Positions 37,039-44,875 of a stretch of DNA of 64,000 nt are shown here, piece after piece (position 1 is the stretch's first letter; every line of letters begins with the position of its first letter). Location of the stretch: contig NZ_LBMU02000091.1 of the NCBI RefSeq assembly GCF_001005085.2, positions 1 through 64,000 of the forward strand, in the 5' to 3' direction. The translations under genes were made by a program, and so were the position numbers. The stretch is from Streptomyces humi (GTDB lineage: Bacteria; Actinomycetota; Actinomycetes; Streptomycetales; Streptomycetaceae). A model generated the notes under the pieces. That model was not told the origin of the DNA and did no database searches. It was given only the letters and a program-made list of their open reading frames with translations.

Positions 37039-37880
37039 GCTACCGTCACCGCCGCCTGCCACGCACCCGGGCGCATGCCTGTCGCCTTGCGGAAGAACAC
37101 CGAGAAGTTCGAGGCGTCGGGGAAGCCGAGCGTGGTGGCGCAGCGAGCCGCGGTGAGGCCGTCGTGCGCAAGGAGCCGTTTCGCCTCCAGGACGATCCGG
37201 TCGACGATGTACGCCTTCGCCGTGCGGCCGGTGACCTGCTGCACCGCTCGAGAAAGGGTACGGGGCGCGTATCCCAGGGTACGGGCGTAGTAGCCGGCCG
37301 CGTGATGTTCCCGGAAGTGCGCTTCGACACTGGCGCGGAACAGCGGGAACACCGGGTGCGTGAACCCCGCCTGGGCGTGCGGTGGCCGCAGCCGGGCGAT
37401 GAGCGCGGAGAGCAGGATCCGGGGCAGCTCCGCCGGGGCGTTCCCGGGCGGGGCGGACGCCTCCAGGAGCAGATGGTCGCGCGCCGTTTCGACGAAGGGC
37501 CAGTCGGCGTCGGGGAGCCTCCAGTGCGCGACGAGGTCCGGTGACGCGACGAGCTCACGGGTGGCGTGCGTGACCGGCGCGGTCGGCACGAACAGCACCA
37601 GGTGGCCGGCCACACCGGCGATGTCGTCCCACCGGTGTACGGCGCCGGGTGGAATCCACACCGCGGACCGCTCCTCGAGCGGGTGGTGGAGGAAGTCCAC
37701 CGTGACCGTGCCGTGCCCGGCGTCGACGACGGCGAGGACATGGAAGTCGGCGCGCTGCGTACCGCCGTCGTTCAGCTCGCGAAGGCGGTCGAACGTCATC
37801 GTCTCGACCGCGGCGGCGCGGTGCTCCGCGGGCTGGTAGGTCATCTGCCGGATCACACGCACGAGTCCATTTTTCACCAT
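37035..37880 (-). CDS. AraC-family transcriptional regulator
   Basis: 281 aa. An N-terminal cupin-like sensing domain (WIPPGAVHRW) is followed by the C-terminal double HTH (about 185-280; LSRAVQQVTGRTAKAYIVDR, AARCATTLGFPDASNFSVFF). The start at 37880 is favoured over 37955 because it opens just before the cupin domain. It is divergent from the alpha/beta hydrolase, with 95 bp between, so it probably controls that gene. Confidence 0.9.
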   Translation of the reverse strand: MVKNGLVRVIRQMTYQPAEHRAAAVETMTFDRLRELNDGGTQRADFHVLAVVDAGHGTVTVDFLHHPLEERSAVWIPPGAVHRWDDIAGVAGHLVLFVPTAPVTHATRELVASPDLVAHWRLPDADWPFVETARDHLLLEASAPPGNAPAELPRILLSALIARLRPPHAQAGFTHPVFPLFRASVEAHFREHHAAGYYARTLGYAPRTLSRAVQQVTGRTAKAYIVDRIVLEAKRLLAHDGLTAARCATTLGFPDASNFSVFFRKATGMRPGAWQAAVTVA

Positions 37881-37975
37881 CCGTCGACCAGTCGCGCCGA
37901 TGCCTCGAAGGGGCCCGGCGAGTTCACTGAAAGACAAGGGGCGACCGCCCAGCACACCGACCGGAAGAGCCCACT

Positions 37976-38752
37976 GTGAACACGACGCAGCAGACGCAGA
38001 TGCCCGCTTACGACCACCGGACCGGGGCCGGCCCGACCCTGGTGTTCCTGCACTACTGGGGTGGTTCGGCCCGGACCTGGGACCTCGTCGTCGGCCGCCT
38101 CGCGGACCGTGACACCCTCACGGTCGACTTCCGTGGGTGGAGCCGGTCGAGCGGTCTGCCCGGCCCCTACACGCTCGGTCAGCTCGCCGACGACACGCTT
38201 GCCGTGCTGGCCGACGCGGGCGTCACCGAATACGTCCTGGTGGGGCACTCGATGGGCGGCAAGGTCGCGCAGCTGGTCGCGGCCACCAGGCCCGCCGGCC
38301 TGCGCGGCATCGTCCTGGTCGGCTCCGGTCCGGCGAAGCCCGCCGCGCAGATCACCGACGAGTACCGGGCAGCTCTTTCCCACGCCTACGACTCTCCCGA
38401 GTCCGTCGCCGGGGCACGGGACCACATCCTCACCGCGACCGAGTTGGCCGCGTCGGTCAAGGCGCGGATCGTGACCGACTCGCGGACCGTCTCCGAGGCC
38501 GCCCGCACGGAGTGGCCGCTGCGCGGCATCGCGCAGGACATCACCGAGCACACGCGCATGATCGGCGTTCCCTCCCTCGTGATCGCCGGAGAGAACGACC
38601 AGGTCGAGCCTGCCGATGTGCTCCGTAGCAACCTGGTGCCGTATCTTCCCCGAGCCGACTTCGTGGTGATCCCGCGCACCGGACACCTGATCCCGCTGGA
38701 AGCCCCGGCCGACCTCGCCGACGCCATCACGGCCTTCGCACCGGCGGCCTGA
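37976..38752 (+). CDS. Alpha/beta hydrolase
   Basis: 258 aa. Nucleophile elbow GHSMGG, catalytic Asp region GENDQVEP and His in RTGHLIPLEAP. Esterase or C-C hydrolase; the substrate is unknown. It is divergently paired with the AraC regulator. Confidence 0.9.
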   Translation: MNTTQQTQMPAYDHRTGAGPTLVFLHYWGGSARTWDLVVGRLADRDTLTVDFRGWSRSSGLPGPYTLGQLADDTLAVLADAGVTEYVLVGHSMGGKVAQLVAATRPAGLRGIVLVGSGPAKPAAQITDEYRAALSHAYDSPESVAGARDHILTATELAASVKARIVTDSRTVSEAARTEWPLRGIAQDITEHTRMIGVPSLVIAGENDQVEPADVLRSNLVPYLPRADFVVIPRTGHLIPLEAPADLADAITAFAPAA

Positions 38753-38762
38753 CCGTGAGCGC

Positions 38763-38792
38763 CCCGCCCTCCGCGGAGGGCAGGGCGTTTCG
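38763..38792. terminator. Bidirectional terminator
   Basis: A perfect palindrome gccctccg/cggagggc (38768-38783) is extended by flanking cgccc/gggcg and ends in TTT. It lies between the converging hydrolase and lipoprotein genes. Confidence 0.65.
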
Positions 38793-38798
38793 GGGCGG

Positions 38799-39464
38799 CT
38801 AAGGGCAGGTCTCGCCGAACTTCACCGCGGTGACCGACACCGGCTGCCCGTCGATCGCGGTGCCCGCCCTGGGGGACTGGGTGCAGACCTCCCAGTTGGA
38901 CTCGACGAGCACCCATCGCGCCTCCGGCGAGGCGTCCTTCACGCTGAAGGACGTACTCGGATCGAGGGCCGCGCGCGCGGCCTTCACCGAGTTCCCCTTG
39001 AAGTCGGGAAGCTTTCCGCCCTCCGCGGACGGGGGCTTCTCGTCCTTCGCCGGGCAGGTCTCCTCCAGCTTCACCGTCCCGAAATCCAGGGTGGTGTCCG
39101 TAGGGACGGTCCTGCCCGCGGCGATGTTCTGGGAACACACCTTCCAGTTGCGGTCGAACGCCTGCATCCGGTCCCGGCCGAGCGCGTCATGCGACTTGAG
39201 GACGTAGAAGCCGTCCTGCTGGGCGCTGTCCTGCGCCGACTGGAGCCCCATGCCGACGAAGTTCGGCACCGTCTTGCTCACGACACCGGCGACACCGGCG
39301 ACACCGGCGTCCTTGGGGTCGTCGGCGGGACTGCCGGTCGTCCTGGCCGGTGCGGTCGTCGCGACGGGGTTCTTTCCCGAGCTGTTGGTGTCGGCAGGTT
39401 CGCATGCGGTGACGCTGATGGCCGCCACCCACAGCAAGGTGGCACTGATTGCGCGGGATCGCAC
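38799..39464 (-). CDS. Lipoprotein with two PASTA-like domains
   Basis: 221 aa. The signal peptide ends in lipobox VTAC (C21), followed by a Ser/Thr/Pro-rich linker. Two PASTA-like repeats follow at about 65-140 (VPNFVGMGLQSAQDSAQQDG) and 150-221 (LPDFKGNSVKAARAAL), each ending with a conserved Cys (EETCP, GETCP). PASTA domains bind peptidoglycan fragments or beta-lactams; no kinase domain is attached. Probably a surface protein of the cell wall. Confidence 0.88.
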   Translation of the reverse strand: MRSRAISATLLWVAAISVTACEPADTNSSGKNPVATTAPARTTGSPADDPKDAGVAGVAGVVSKTVPNFVGMGLQSAQDSAQQDGFYVLKSHDALGRDRMQAFDRNWKVCSQNIAAGRTVPTDTTLDFGTVKLEETCPAKDEKPPSAEGGKLPDFKGNSVKAARAALDPSTSFSVKDASPEARWVLVESNWEVCTQSPRAGTAIDGQPVSVTAVKFGETCP

Positions 39465-39550
39465 TGATTCCCCCTGAGTAGTACCTGTTCAGGCGGACAC
39501 GGTAGAGCAGGCGTGGGAAAACGCGAGGCCGTGCCGCCGGGTCGTCACAC

Positions 39551-39598
39551 GAACGAGCGCTCACCGCGCCGCCGCGGCGGCGCGGTGAGCGCCCGTTC
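39551..39598. terminator. Very long perfect hairpin
   Basis: gcgctcaccgcgccgccg (39557-39574) is followed directly by its exact complement (39575-39592), an uninterrupted 36-bp palindrome. The stem is extended by gaacg/cgttc (39551-39555, 39594-39598). It follows the MmpS-like gene on the minus strand and is probably its terminator. Confidence 0.65.
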
Positions 39599-39606
39599 CG
39601 CTGCGT

Positions 39607-40237
39607 CTAGTTCCAACCGCCGAAGAAGTCGCTGCTGAGCTGCGCGGAGCAGATGTTGTATCCGCCGGCCGCGTGACCCTTCTTCGTCTGCCCTTCCACG
39701 GTCACGGAGCAGTGGATGTCGCCGCCGCCCTGAAGCTGCGCGGTTACCTGGAAGTACATGGCGTCGTCGGTGAGTTTCAGCGTCTTCGTCATCGGCAGGC
39801 CGGAGCCCTGGAGGTTGTCGGTGTCACTGCCGTAGGTGATGTCCGTACCGGCCGGGGCGCTGCCCCACACCTTGAACACCACCTGGTCGGCCGCCGTCGC
39901 AGTCGTCGTGTCCTTCGTCTTCTTCGGTGTCGCCTTGGCCGCCTTGGCCTTCGCGGTCTTCGTGACGGTCACTGTCGGAGCCGGCTCAGCCTCGCCCTTG
40001 GCGGTTTCGGTGACGGTGACGCGCGGCGCCGGCTTGGCGTCAGCGGCCGTCTTCTGGTCGCTGCCGGAGGAACCGATCCCCACCCCCAGGAAGAGGATGA
40101 GAACAGCCGCGGGAATGACGACCCTCTTGCGCGCCCACTTCGGGCCGCCGGCCGGCCGGCCGGGGCGGGAGCGGAGGCGGTGGCGGCACCTGGTTCCAGC
40201 CCGAAGAGTCCGACGGCGGCGGTTGGTTGTACGACAT
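39607..40237 (-). pseudogene. MmpS-like membrane protein, frameshifted
   Basis: The start (MSYNQPPPSDSSGWNQVPPP) and the rest of the protein lie in different frames. From 40237 the Pro-rich N-terminus reads in one frame. The membrane helix (RVVIPAAVLILFLGVGIG) and the C-terminal beta-domain (VVFKVWGSAPAGTDITYGSD) are in another, which opens in the GC run at about 40155-40180. The second frame alone has its first start codon (GTG 40083) inside the helix, so it is not a sensible gene by itself. The C-terminal part resembles MmpS/transport-accessory proteins of Streptomyces. Either a real mutation or a sequencing error in ggccggccggcc. Confidence 0.65.
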
Positions 40238-40482
40238 GCGTCCCCCTGAGACGTTCGTGGAGGGATGACCGTAACGGGGAAGGTGAGAAAGATGTAAGAC
40301 TCATGAAGTCGAGGTGATGAAACCGTAACGAATGTGAAGCTTCAACGAGCAAGGGCGGCTTGGGGCGCCTTCGGCCCACCGACGCCCGTGCCACCGGAAA
40401 ATCCGGTTGCATCTACCATCGAGTCCGCGGCCATGGTCCGCGTCCCGCTAGCGGGTACCAACCGGGTTCCTGAGGAGGGACT

Positions 40483-41574
40483 GTGATCACCGTCGTCGGC
40501 GCCGGCCTCATGGGTGCGGCCACCGCCTGGCAGCTGGCGCGCCGTGGCCATGAGGTCACCCTGGTCGAGGCGTACGACATCGGGCACCGGCACGGCAGCT
40601 CGCACGGCAGCTCACGGATCTTCCGACGGGCCTACGGCGACCCCTTCTACGTCCGGCTGACCGGGCAGGCCGAGGAGCAGTGGCGGGAACTGGAGGACGA
40701 CAGTTCCACCGGCCTGCTGCGCAAGACCGGTGGGTTGGACATGGGCGAGCGTCTGGACCCGCAGGCGATGGCCGCGCTGCTCGACGCGGCCGGGGTTCCC
40801 CATGAACTCCTCGGCGCGCGGGCCGCGGCGGAACGCTGGCCGCACATCCGTGTCACGGGACCGGTGCTGTACCACCCGGACGCCGGCGTGGTCGACGCGG
40901 ACGCCACCGTGCGAGTGTGTGTGCGGCGAGCGGCGGAGCACGGGGCTGAGGTGGTGCTCGGTGCCCGGGTCACCGGTATCGACGTCCAGGCCGACGGGCG
41001 GGTGCTGCTGCGGGCGGGCGAGGACCGGGAGATCCTCGCCGACACGGTGGTGATCGCCGCCGGGGCCTGGCTGCCCGAGCTTCAACTGCCCGTTCCCCTG
41101 CCCTCGTTGCGGGTGACCCAGCAGCAGGTCTTCCACTTCCGCCAGCGCGATCCCGAGGTTCGGTGGCCCACCCTGGTCTGGGACGGGGAGCTGCAACTCT
41201 ACGGGCTGCCGTCCGGGACCGACGGAGGCCCGTCTCCCGCGGTGAAGGTCGCCGAGCACGACCGGGGCACGCCCACCACCGCCCGTACCCGCAGCGGGAT
41301 CGTCGACGCGTCGTCCCGGAGCAGGGTGAGCGCCTTCGTCAGTGACCGGCTGCCCGGCCTCGACCCGGATCCGGTGGCAGAGGCCACCTGTCTCTACACC
41401 AGCACGCCCGACGAGGACTTCGTCCTGGACCGGCACGGTCCGTTCGTCGTCGTCTCCCCGTGCTCCGGTCACGGCGCCAAGTTCACCCCGCTCATCGGCG
41501 CACTGGCGGCGGACCTGGCCACCGGCCGTACCGCACCCCACCCCCGCTTCCGCCTCAAGGGCCCCGCGCGGTAG
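40483..41574 (+). CDS. Monomeric sarcosine oxidase / N-methyl amino acid oxidase-like flavoprotein
   Basis: 363 aa FAD-dependent amine oxidase of the MSOX/SolA group. The dinucleotide motif VVGAGLMGAATAWQLA is at the N-terminus. Near the C-terminus TCLYTSTPDEDF carries the cysteine expected to bind FAD covalently, followed by SPCSGHGAKF. The GTG at 40483 has gaggaggga upstream. It acts on an N-methyl amino acid or a similar secondary amine; the substrate is unknown. It is divergent from the MmpS-like gene, and the gap 40238-40482 shows no gene. Confidence 0.92.
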   Translation: MITVVGAGLMGAATAWQLARRGHEVTLVEAYDIGHRHGSSHGSSRIFRRAYGDPFYVRLTGQAEEQWRELEDDSSTGLLRKTGGLDMGERLDPQAMAALLDAAGVPHELLGARAAAERWPHIRVTGPVLYHPDAGVVDADATVRVCVRRAAEHGAEVVLGARVTGIDVQADGRVLLRAGEDREILADTVVIAAGAWLPELQLPVPLPSLRVTQQQVFHFRQRDPEVRWPTLVWDGELQLYGLPSGTDGGPSPAVKVAEHDRGTPTTARTRSGIVDASSRSRVSAFVSDRLPGLDPDPVAEATCLYTSTPDEDFVLDRHGPFVVVSPCSGHGAKFTPLIGALAADLATGRTAPHPRFRLKGPAR

Positions 41575-41595
41575 GCGCGGCGGAAGTCACTCGGT

Positions 41596-41630
41596 CGATG
41601 GGCGATGGGCGATGGGCGATGGGCGATGGG
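41596..41630. repeat. Five tandem heptamers cgatggg
   Basis: Five exact copies of cgatggg, 22 bp after the oxidase stop codon. A related array (ctatggg) follows at 41659. Confidence 0.95.
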
Positions 41631-41658
41631 CCTTTGGCCTGCGGCCTCTGGCCTTGGG

Positions 41659-41685
41659 CTATGGGCTATGGGCTATGGGCTATGA
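41659..41685. repeat. Three and a half tandem heptamers ctatggg
   Basis: Three exact copies of ctatggg plus a partial fourth, 28 bp after the cgatggg array and differing from it in one base. The two arrays probably descend from one slippage-prone element. Confidence 0.95.
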
Positions 41686-41716
41686 TGGATCTTGAGCCGG
41701 TCGCCGAACTATCGGT

Positions 41717-41797
41717 GTGCCGGACGCGCGTTGGTGGTCCAAGGAAAGACGCCCCGCTTCCTGTGGGGAGATGCAGGTGCAAGGCCTGCCCGGCGCT
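41717..41797 (+). ncRNA. Possible structured RNA with tRNA-like helices
   Basis: Closing helix gtgccgg (41717-41723) pairs with ccggcgc (41790-41796). Inside are a hairpin ttgg-tggt-ccaa, a stem ccccg/tgggg with a 7-base loop cttcctg, and a stem gcagg/cctgc with a 7-base loop tgcaagg directly before the closing 3' strand. The arrangement recalls a tRNA, but the D-arm region is too long (28 nt) and the T-loop lacks TTC, so it is not a normal tRNA. An intrinsic terminator follows at once, as for a riboswitch or small RNA. No known class is recognised. Confidence 0.35.
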
Positions 41798-41804
41798 CGA
41801 TCAC

Positions 41805-41843
41805 GGGTCCGTCCGCATGATGCGGGCGGACCCGCATCTTTTT
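41805..41843 (+). terminator. Intrinsic terminator
   Basis: Stem gggtccgtccgc (41805-41816) and gcgggcggaccc (41822-41833), loop of 5, then gcatcttttt. It is one of the few classic T-run terminators here and follows the possible structured RNA. Confidence 0.85.
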
Positions 41844-41962
41844 GACGCGCACCCCTTCGGTAGGCGGGGCCGTTGTCGTCTCCCTCGCACGCCACGGTCG
41901 GCAGGCACCGCCCCTCACGCGCGGCCCTCGTTCGACCTGAACCGGCAACAGCCGCCGCCAGG

Positions 41963-41981
41963 GAATTGAACGTTTCAATTC
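41963..41981. promoter_or_regulatory. LacI-type operator upstream of the glycosidase operon
   Basis: Inverted repeat gaattgaa-cgt-ttcaattc (TTGAACGTTTCAA core), the look of a LacI-family site. A partial copy in reverse orientation (aaaacgattcaat, 42153-42165) lies just before the GH127-type gene. No LacI gene is adjacent. Confidence 0.55.
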
Positions 41982-42152
41982 TCTCCTCCCGGGTCTTCCG
42001 GCGGCACCTCGTTCCCGATCCCGGCCGCTCGGCAGGCTGAACCATCCATCCCCACCTGCGATGTCACGCATTCCGGCAGGCGTGGCTCGATCAATACATG
42101 TGAGAAGCCTTGACGCTTGCCATGACCGACCTTAGCGTCAGCGCCTGCATCG

Positions 42153-42165
42153 TAAAACGATTCAA
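42153..42165. promoter_or_regulatory. Second, partial LacI-type site before the GH127-type gene
   Basis: aaaacgattcaat shares the TTGAA.CG.TT core (reverse strand) with the operator at 41963. It lies 24 bp upstream of the TTG start. A short inverted repeat tgacgct...agcgtca lies at about 42112-42140. Confidence 0.4.
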
Positions 42166-42188
42166 TCCTGCCGAGGGAGTTCCGTACG

Positions 42189-44759
42189 TTGCCCGCACCT
42201 CGCGACACCTCCGGCCCGTCCCGCCGTCGGCTACTGGTCACCGCCTCTGCCGCGGCGGCGGCCACCACCGCGATCAGCCCCGCTGTCACCGCCCGTGCCG
42301 CAGCCGGAGGCGGAATCACCGCTGCCCCCGCCGCCGGGGGTCCCGCGCTCGCCGCCTTCGACCTCGCCGACGTCCGGCTCCTCGAGAGCCCCTTCCTCGC
42401 CAACATGCGCCGCACCTGCGCCTATCTCCTCTTCGTCGACCTCGACCGGCTGCTGCACACCTTCCGCCTCAACGTCGGCCTGGCGTCCACCGCCGAACCC
42501 TGCGGCGGCTGGGAGGCCCCCACCGTCCAACTGCGCGGCCACACCACCGGACATCTGCTCAGCGCCCTCGCTCAGGCGTACGCCAACACCGGGGACACGG
42601 TGTACGCCGACAAGGGCCGCGCCCTCGTCGCCGCGCTCGCCGAGTGCCAACGCGCCGCCTCCGCCGCCGGGTTCACCCCCGGCTACCTGTCGGCCTTCCC
42701 GGAATCGGTCTTCGACCAGCTGGAGGCCGGCGGCAAACCCTGGGCGCCGTACTACACCCTGCACAAGATCATGGCCGGTCTGCTCGACCAGTACCGGCTC
42801 GCCGGGAACGCGCAAGCCCTCGACGTGCTGCGGCAGCTGGCCGCATGGGCCGACGCGCGCACGGCGCCACTCTCCTACGAGCGCATGCAGAACCTGCTCA
42901 AGGTCGAGTTCGGCGGTATGAACGACGTGCTCATGCGGCTCTACCTGGTGACCGGTGACCCGGCGCACCTGCGCACCGCCCGCCGCTTCGACCACGAGGA
43001 CCTGTACGCGCCACTCGCCGCCGGGCGCGACGAACTGGCCGGGCGGCACGCCAACACCGAGATCGCCAAGATCGTCGGAACCGTGCCCTCCTACGAGGCC
43101 ACCGGTGAGGGCCGCTACCTGGACATCGCCGACACGTTCTGGGCGGCCGTGGTGCGGCACCATTCCTACGCCATCGGCGGCAACTCCAACCAGGAACTCT
43201 TCGGACCGCCGGACGAGATCGTCAGCAGACTGTCCGAGGTCACCTGCGAGAACTGCAACAGCTACAACATGCTCAAGCTCGGCCGGCAGCTCTTCCTGCA
43301 CCGCCCCGGCCGGTCGGCCTACATGGACCACTACGAGTGGACCCTCTACAACCAGATGCTGGGCGAGCAGGACCCCGACTCCGCACACGGGTTCGTCACC
43401 TACTACACCGGTCTGTGGGCCGGTTCCCGGCGCGAGCCGAAGGGCGGCCTCGGCTCCGCTCCCGGCAGCTACAGCGGGGACTACGACAACTTCTCCTGCG
43501 ACCACGGCACCGGACTGGAGACGCACACCAAGTTCGCCGACTCCGTCTACTTCCGCGCCGACGACCCGCGTTCCCCCGCCCTCTACGTCAACCTCTTCAT
43601 CCCGTCCGAAGTCCACTGGAGGCGCCAAGAGGTGATCGTCCGTCAGGAGACCCGGTATCCCGCCGAGGGACACACACGGCTCACCGTCACCGCCGGCCGG
43701 GGGCACTTCGCCCTGCACATCCGGATTCCCGGCTGGGTCGCCGACACCGGCCGGGACGCCCTGCTCAAGGTCAACGGCCGTCAGGTCACCGCCCGCGTCC
43801 GCCCCGGCGCCTACACGGCGGTCGAGCGGACCTGGCGCACCGGCGACACCGTCGAACTCACCCTGCCCAGGCGGCCCGTGTGGACCCCGGCCCCGGACAA
43901 CCCGCAGGTGACAACGCTGTCGTACGGCCCCCTGGTGCTGGCCGGCGCATACGGTGACACCGAGCTCGCGACCATCCCGACCATCGCGCCCACGTCGCTG
44001 CGCCCGGTCACCGGCACCACCAGCCGGTTCACCGCACTCGCCGACGGCGACCCGGTGGCCCTGCGGCCGTTCCACGAGGTCCAGCACCAGCGCTACAACG
44101 TGTACTGGGCGGTGTCCCCACGCCCCGGCCGCGCCCGAGACGTCGCCCGCTACCCACTGGACGAGGGCACCGGCACCCCCGCCGACGCCACCGGCCGGTT
44201 CGCCGACGCCGCCCTCGACGGCGGTGCGGACTGGGCCGACGACGGGACCGGACCAGCCGTCCGGCTGAACGGCACCGGAGGCCATGTCGCCTTGCCCGCA
44301 GGCCTGTTGACGGGCCTGGACGAACTGACGATCAGCGTACGGGTACGGGTCGACGCCCTCGCGGCCTCAGCGCGCGTCTTCGACTTCGGCTACCACAAGG
44401 ACACCTACCTCTTCCTCGCCGCCACCACCGGAGCGGGCCGTGCCCGGGCCGCGCTGAAGATCATGGGGATGGAACGGGAGGACTACATCGACGCCGCCGG
44501 ACCCCTGCCGGTGGGCAGCTGGACCCATGTGGCACTCACCCTGGCCGGCGGTACCGGGGTGCTCTACCTCGACGGCACCGAGAGCGGCCGCAACCCGGCG
44601 ATGGTCGCGAGCCCGTTGCTGCTCGGCGTGACCACCCGCTCGTACCTGGGCCGTTCGCAGAACACCACGCACCCCTACCTGAAGGGTGCCGTACGCGATC
44701 TGCGGGTGCACAACCGCGCTCTCACGGCGGCCGAAGTGGCCCGGCTCGCCGCGGCCTGA
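42189..44759 (+). CDS. Secreted GH127/GH146-type beta-L-arabinofuranosidase-like enzyme with LamG domain
   Basis: 856 aa. A Tat-type signal (SRRRLLVTASAAAAA) is followed by the DUF1680/GH127-146 alpha-barrel domain (about 50-600). Metal-thiolate residues of the family are visible in TCENCNSYNML and in FSCDHGTGLE, where relatives usually have two adjacent Cys and here only one remains. The C-terminal 200 residues form a LamG/concanavalin-like module (ARYPLDEGTG...GAVRDLRVHNRALTAAEV). The TTG at 42189 is preceded by gagggag. Likely removes beta-L-arabinofuranose or a similar sugar from plant glycans outside the cell. First of three glycosidase genes in a row. Confidence 0.88.
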   Translation: MPAPRDTSGPSRRRLLVTASAAAAATTAISPAVTARAAAGGGITAAPAAGGPALAAFDLADVRLLESPFLANMRRTCAYLLFVDLDRLLHTFRLNVGLASTAEPCGGWEAPTVQLRGHTTGHLLSALAQAYANTGDTVYADKGRALVAALAECQRAASAAGFTPGYLSAFPESVFDQLEAGGKPWAPYYTLHKIMAGLLDQYRLAGNAQALDVLRQLAAWADARTAPLSYERMQNLLKVEFGGMNDVLMRLYLVTGDPAHLRTARRFDHEDLYAPLAAGRDELAGRHANTEIAKIVGTVPSYEATGEGRYLDIADTFWAAVVRHHSYAIGGNSNQELFGPPDEIVSRLSEVTCENCNSYNMLKLGRQLFLHRPGRSAYMDHYEWTLYNQMLGEQDPDSAHGFVTYYTGLWAGSRREPKGGLGSAPGSYSGDYDNFSCDHGTGLETHTKFADSVYFRADDPRSPALYVNLFIPSEVHWRRQEVIVRQETRYPAEGHTRLTVTAGRGHFALHIRIPGWVADTGRDALLKVNGRQVTARVRPGAYTAVERTWRTGDTVELTLPRRPVWTPAPDNPQVTTLSYGPLVLAGAYGDTELATIPTIAPTSLRPVTGTTSRFTALADGDPVALRPFHEVQHQRYNVYWAVSPRPGRARDVARYPLDEGTGTPADATGRFADAALDGGADWADDGTGPAVRLNGTGGHVALPAGLLTGLDELTISVRVRVDALAASARVFDFGYHKDTYLFLAATTGAGRARAALKIMGMEREDYIDAAGPLPVGSWTHVALTLAGGTGVLYLDGTESGRNPAMVASPLLLGVTTRSYLGRSQNTTHPYLKGAVRDLRVHNRALTAAEVARLAAA

Positions 44760-44875
44760 CGGTCCACCGCCGAAGCTCACCCGCCACCTCCATCGCCCCT
44801 CCCATCGCCACCTCCATCGTCATCCCCGTCTCCGCGTCCACCTGCACGTCCCCTCGCATCCGCTGGAGCACCCGC

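Noticed and set aside
41717-41797. tRNA-Gly (loop cttcctg, anticodon TCC)
   Set aside because: The D-arm region is too long, the T-loop lacks TTC, and position 37 is not a purine. It is reported only as a possible structured RNA.
41717-41843. Cobalamin riboswitch
   Set aside because: Pieces such as aggtgcaaggcc recall it, but the conserved GCCACTG box and the downstream B12-box region are missing.
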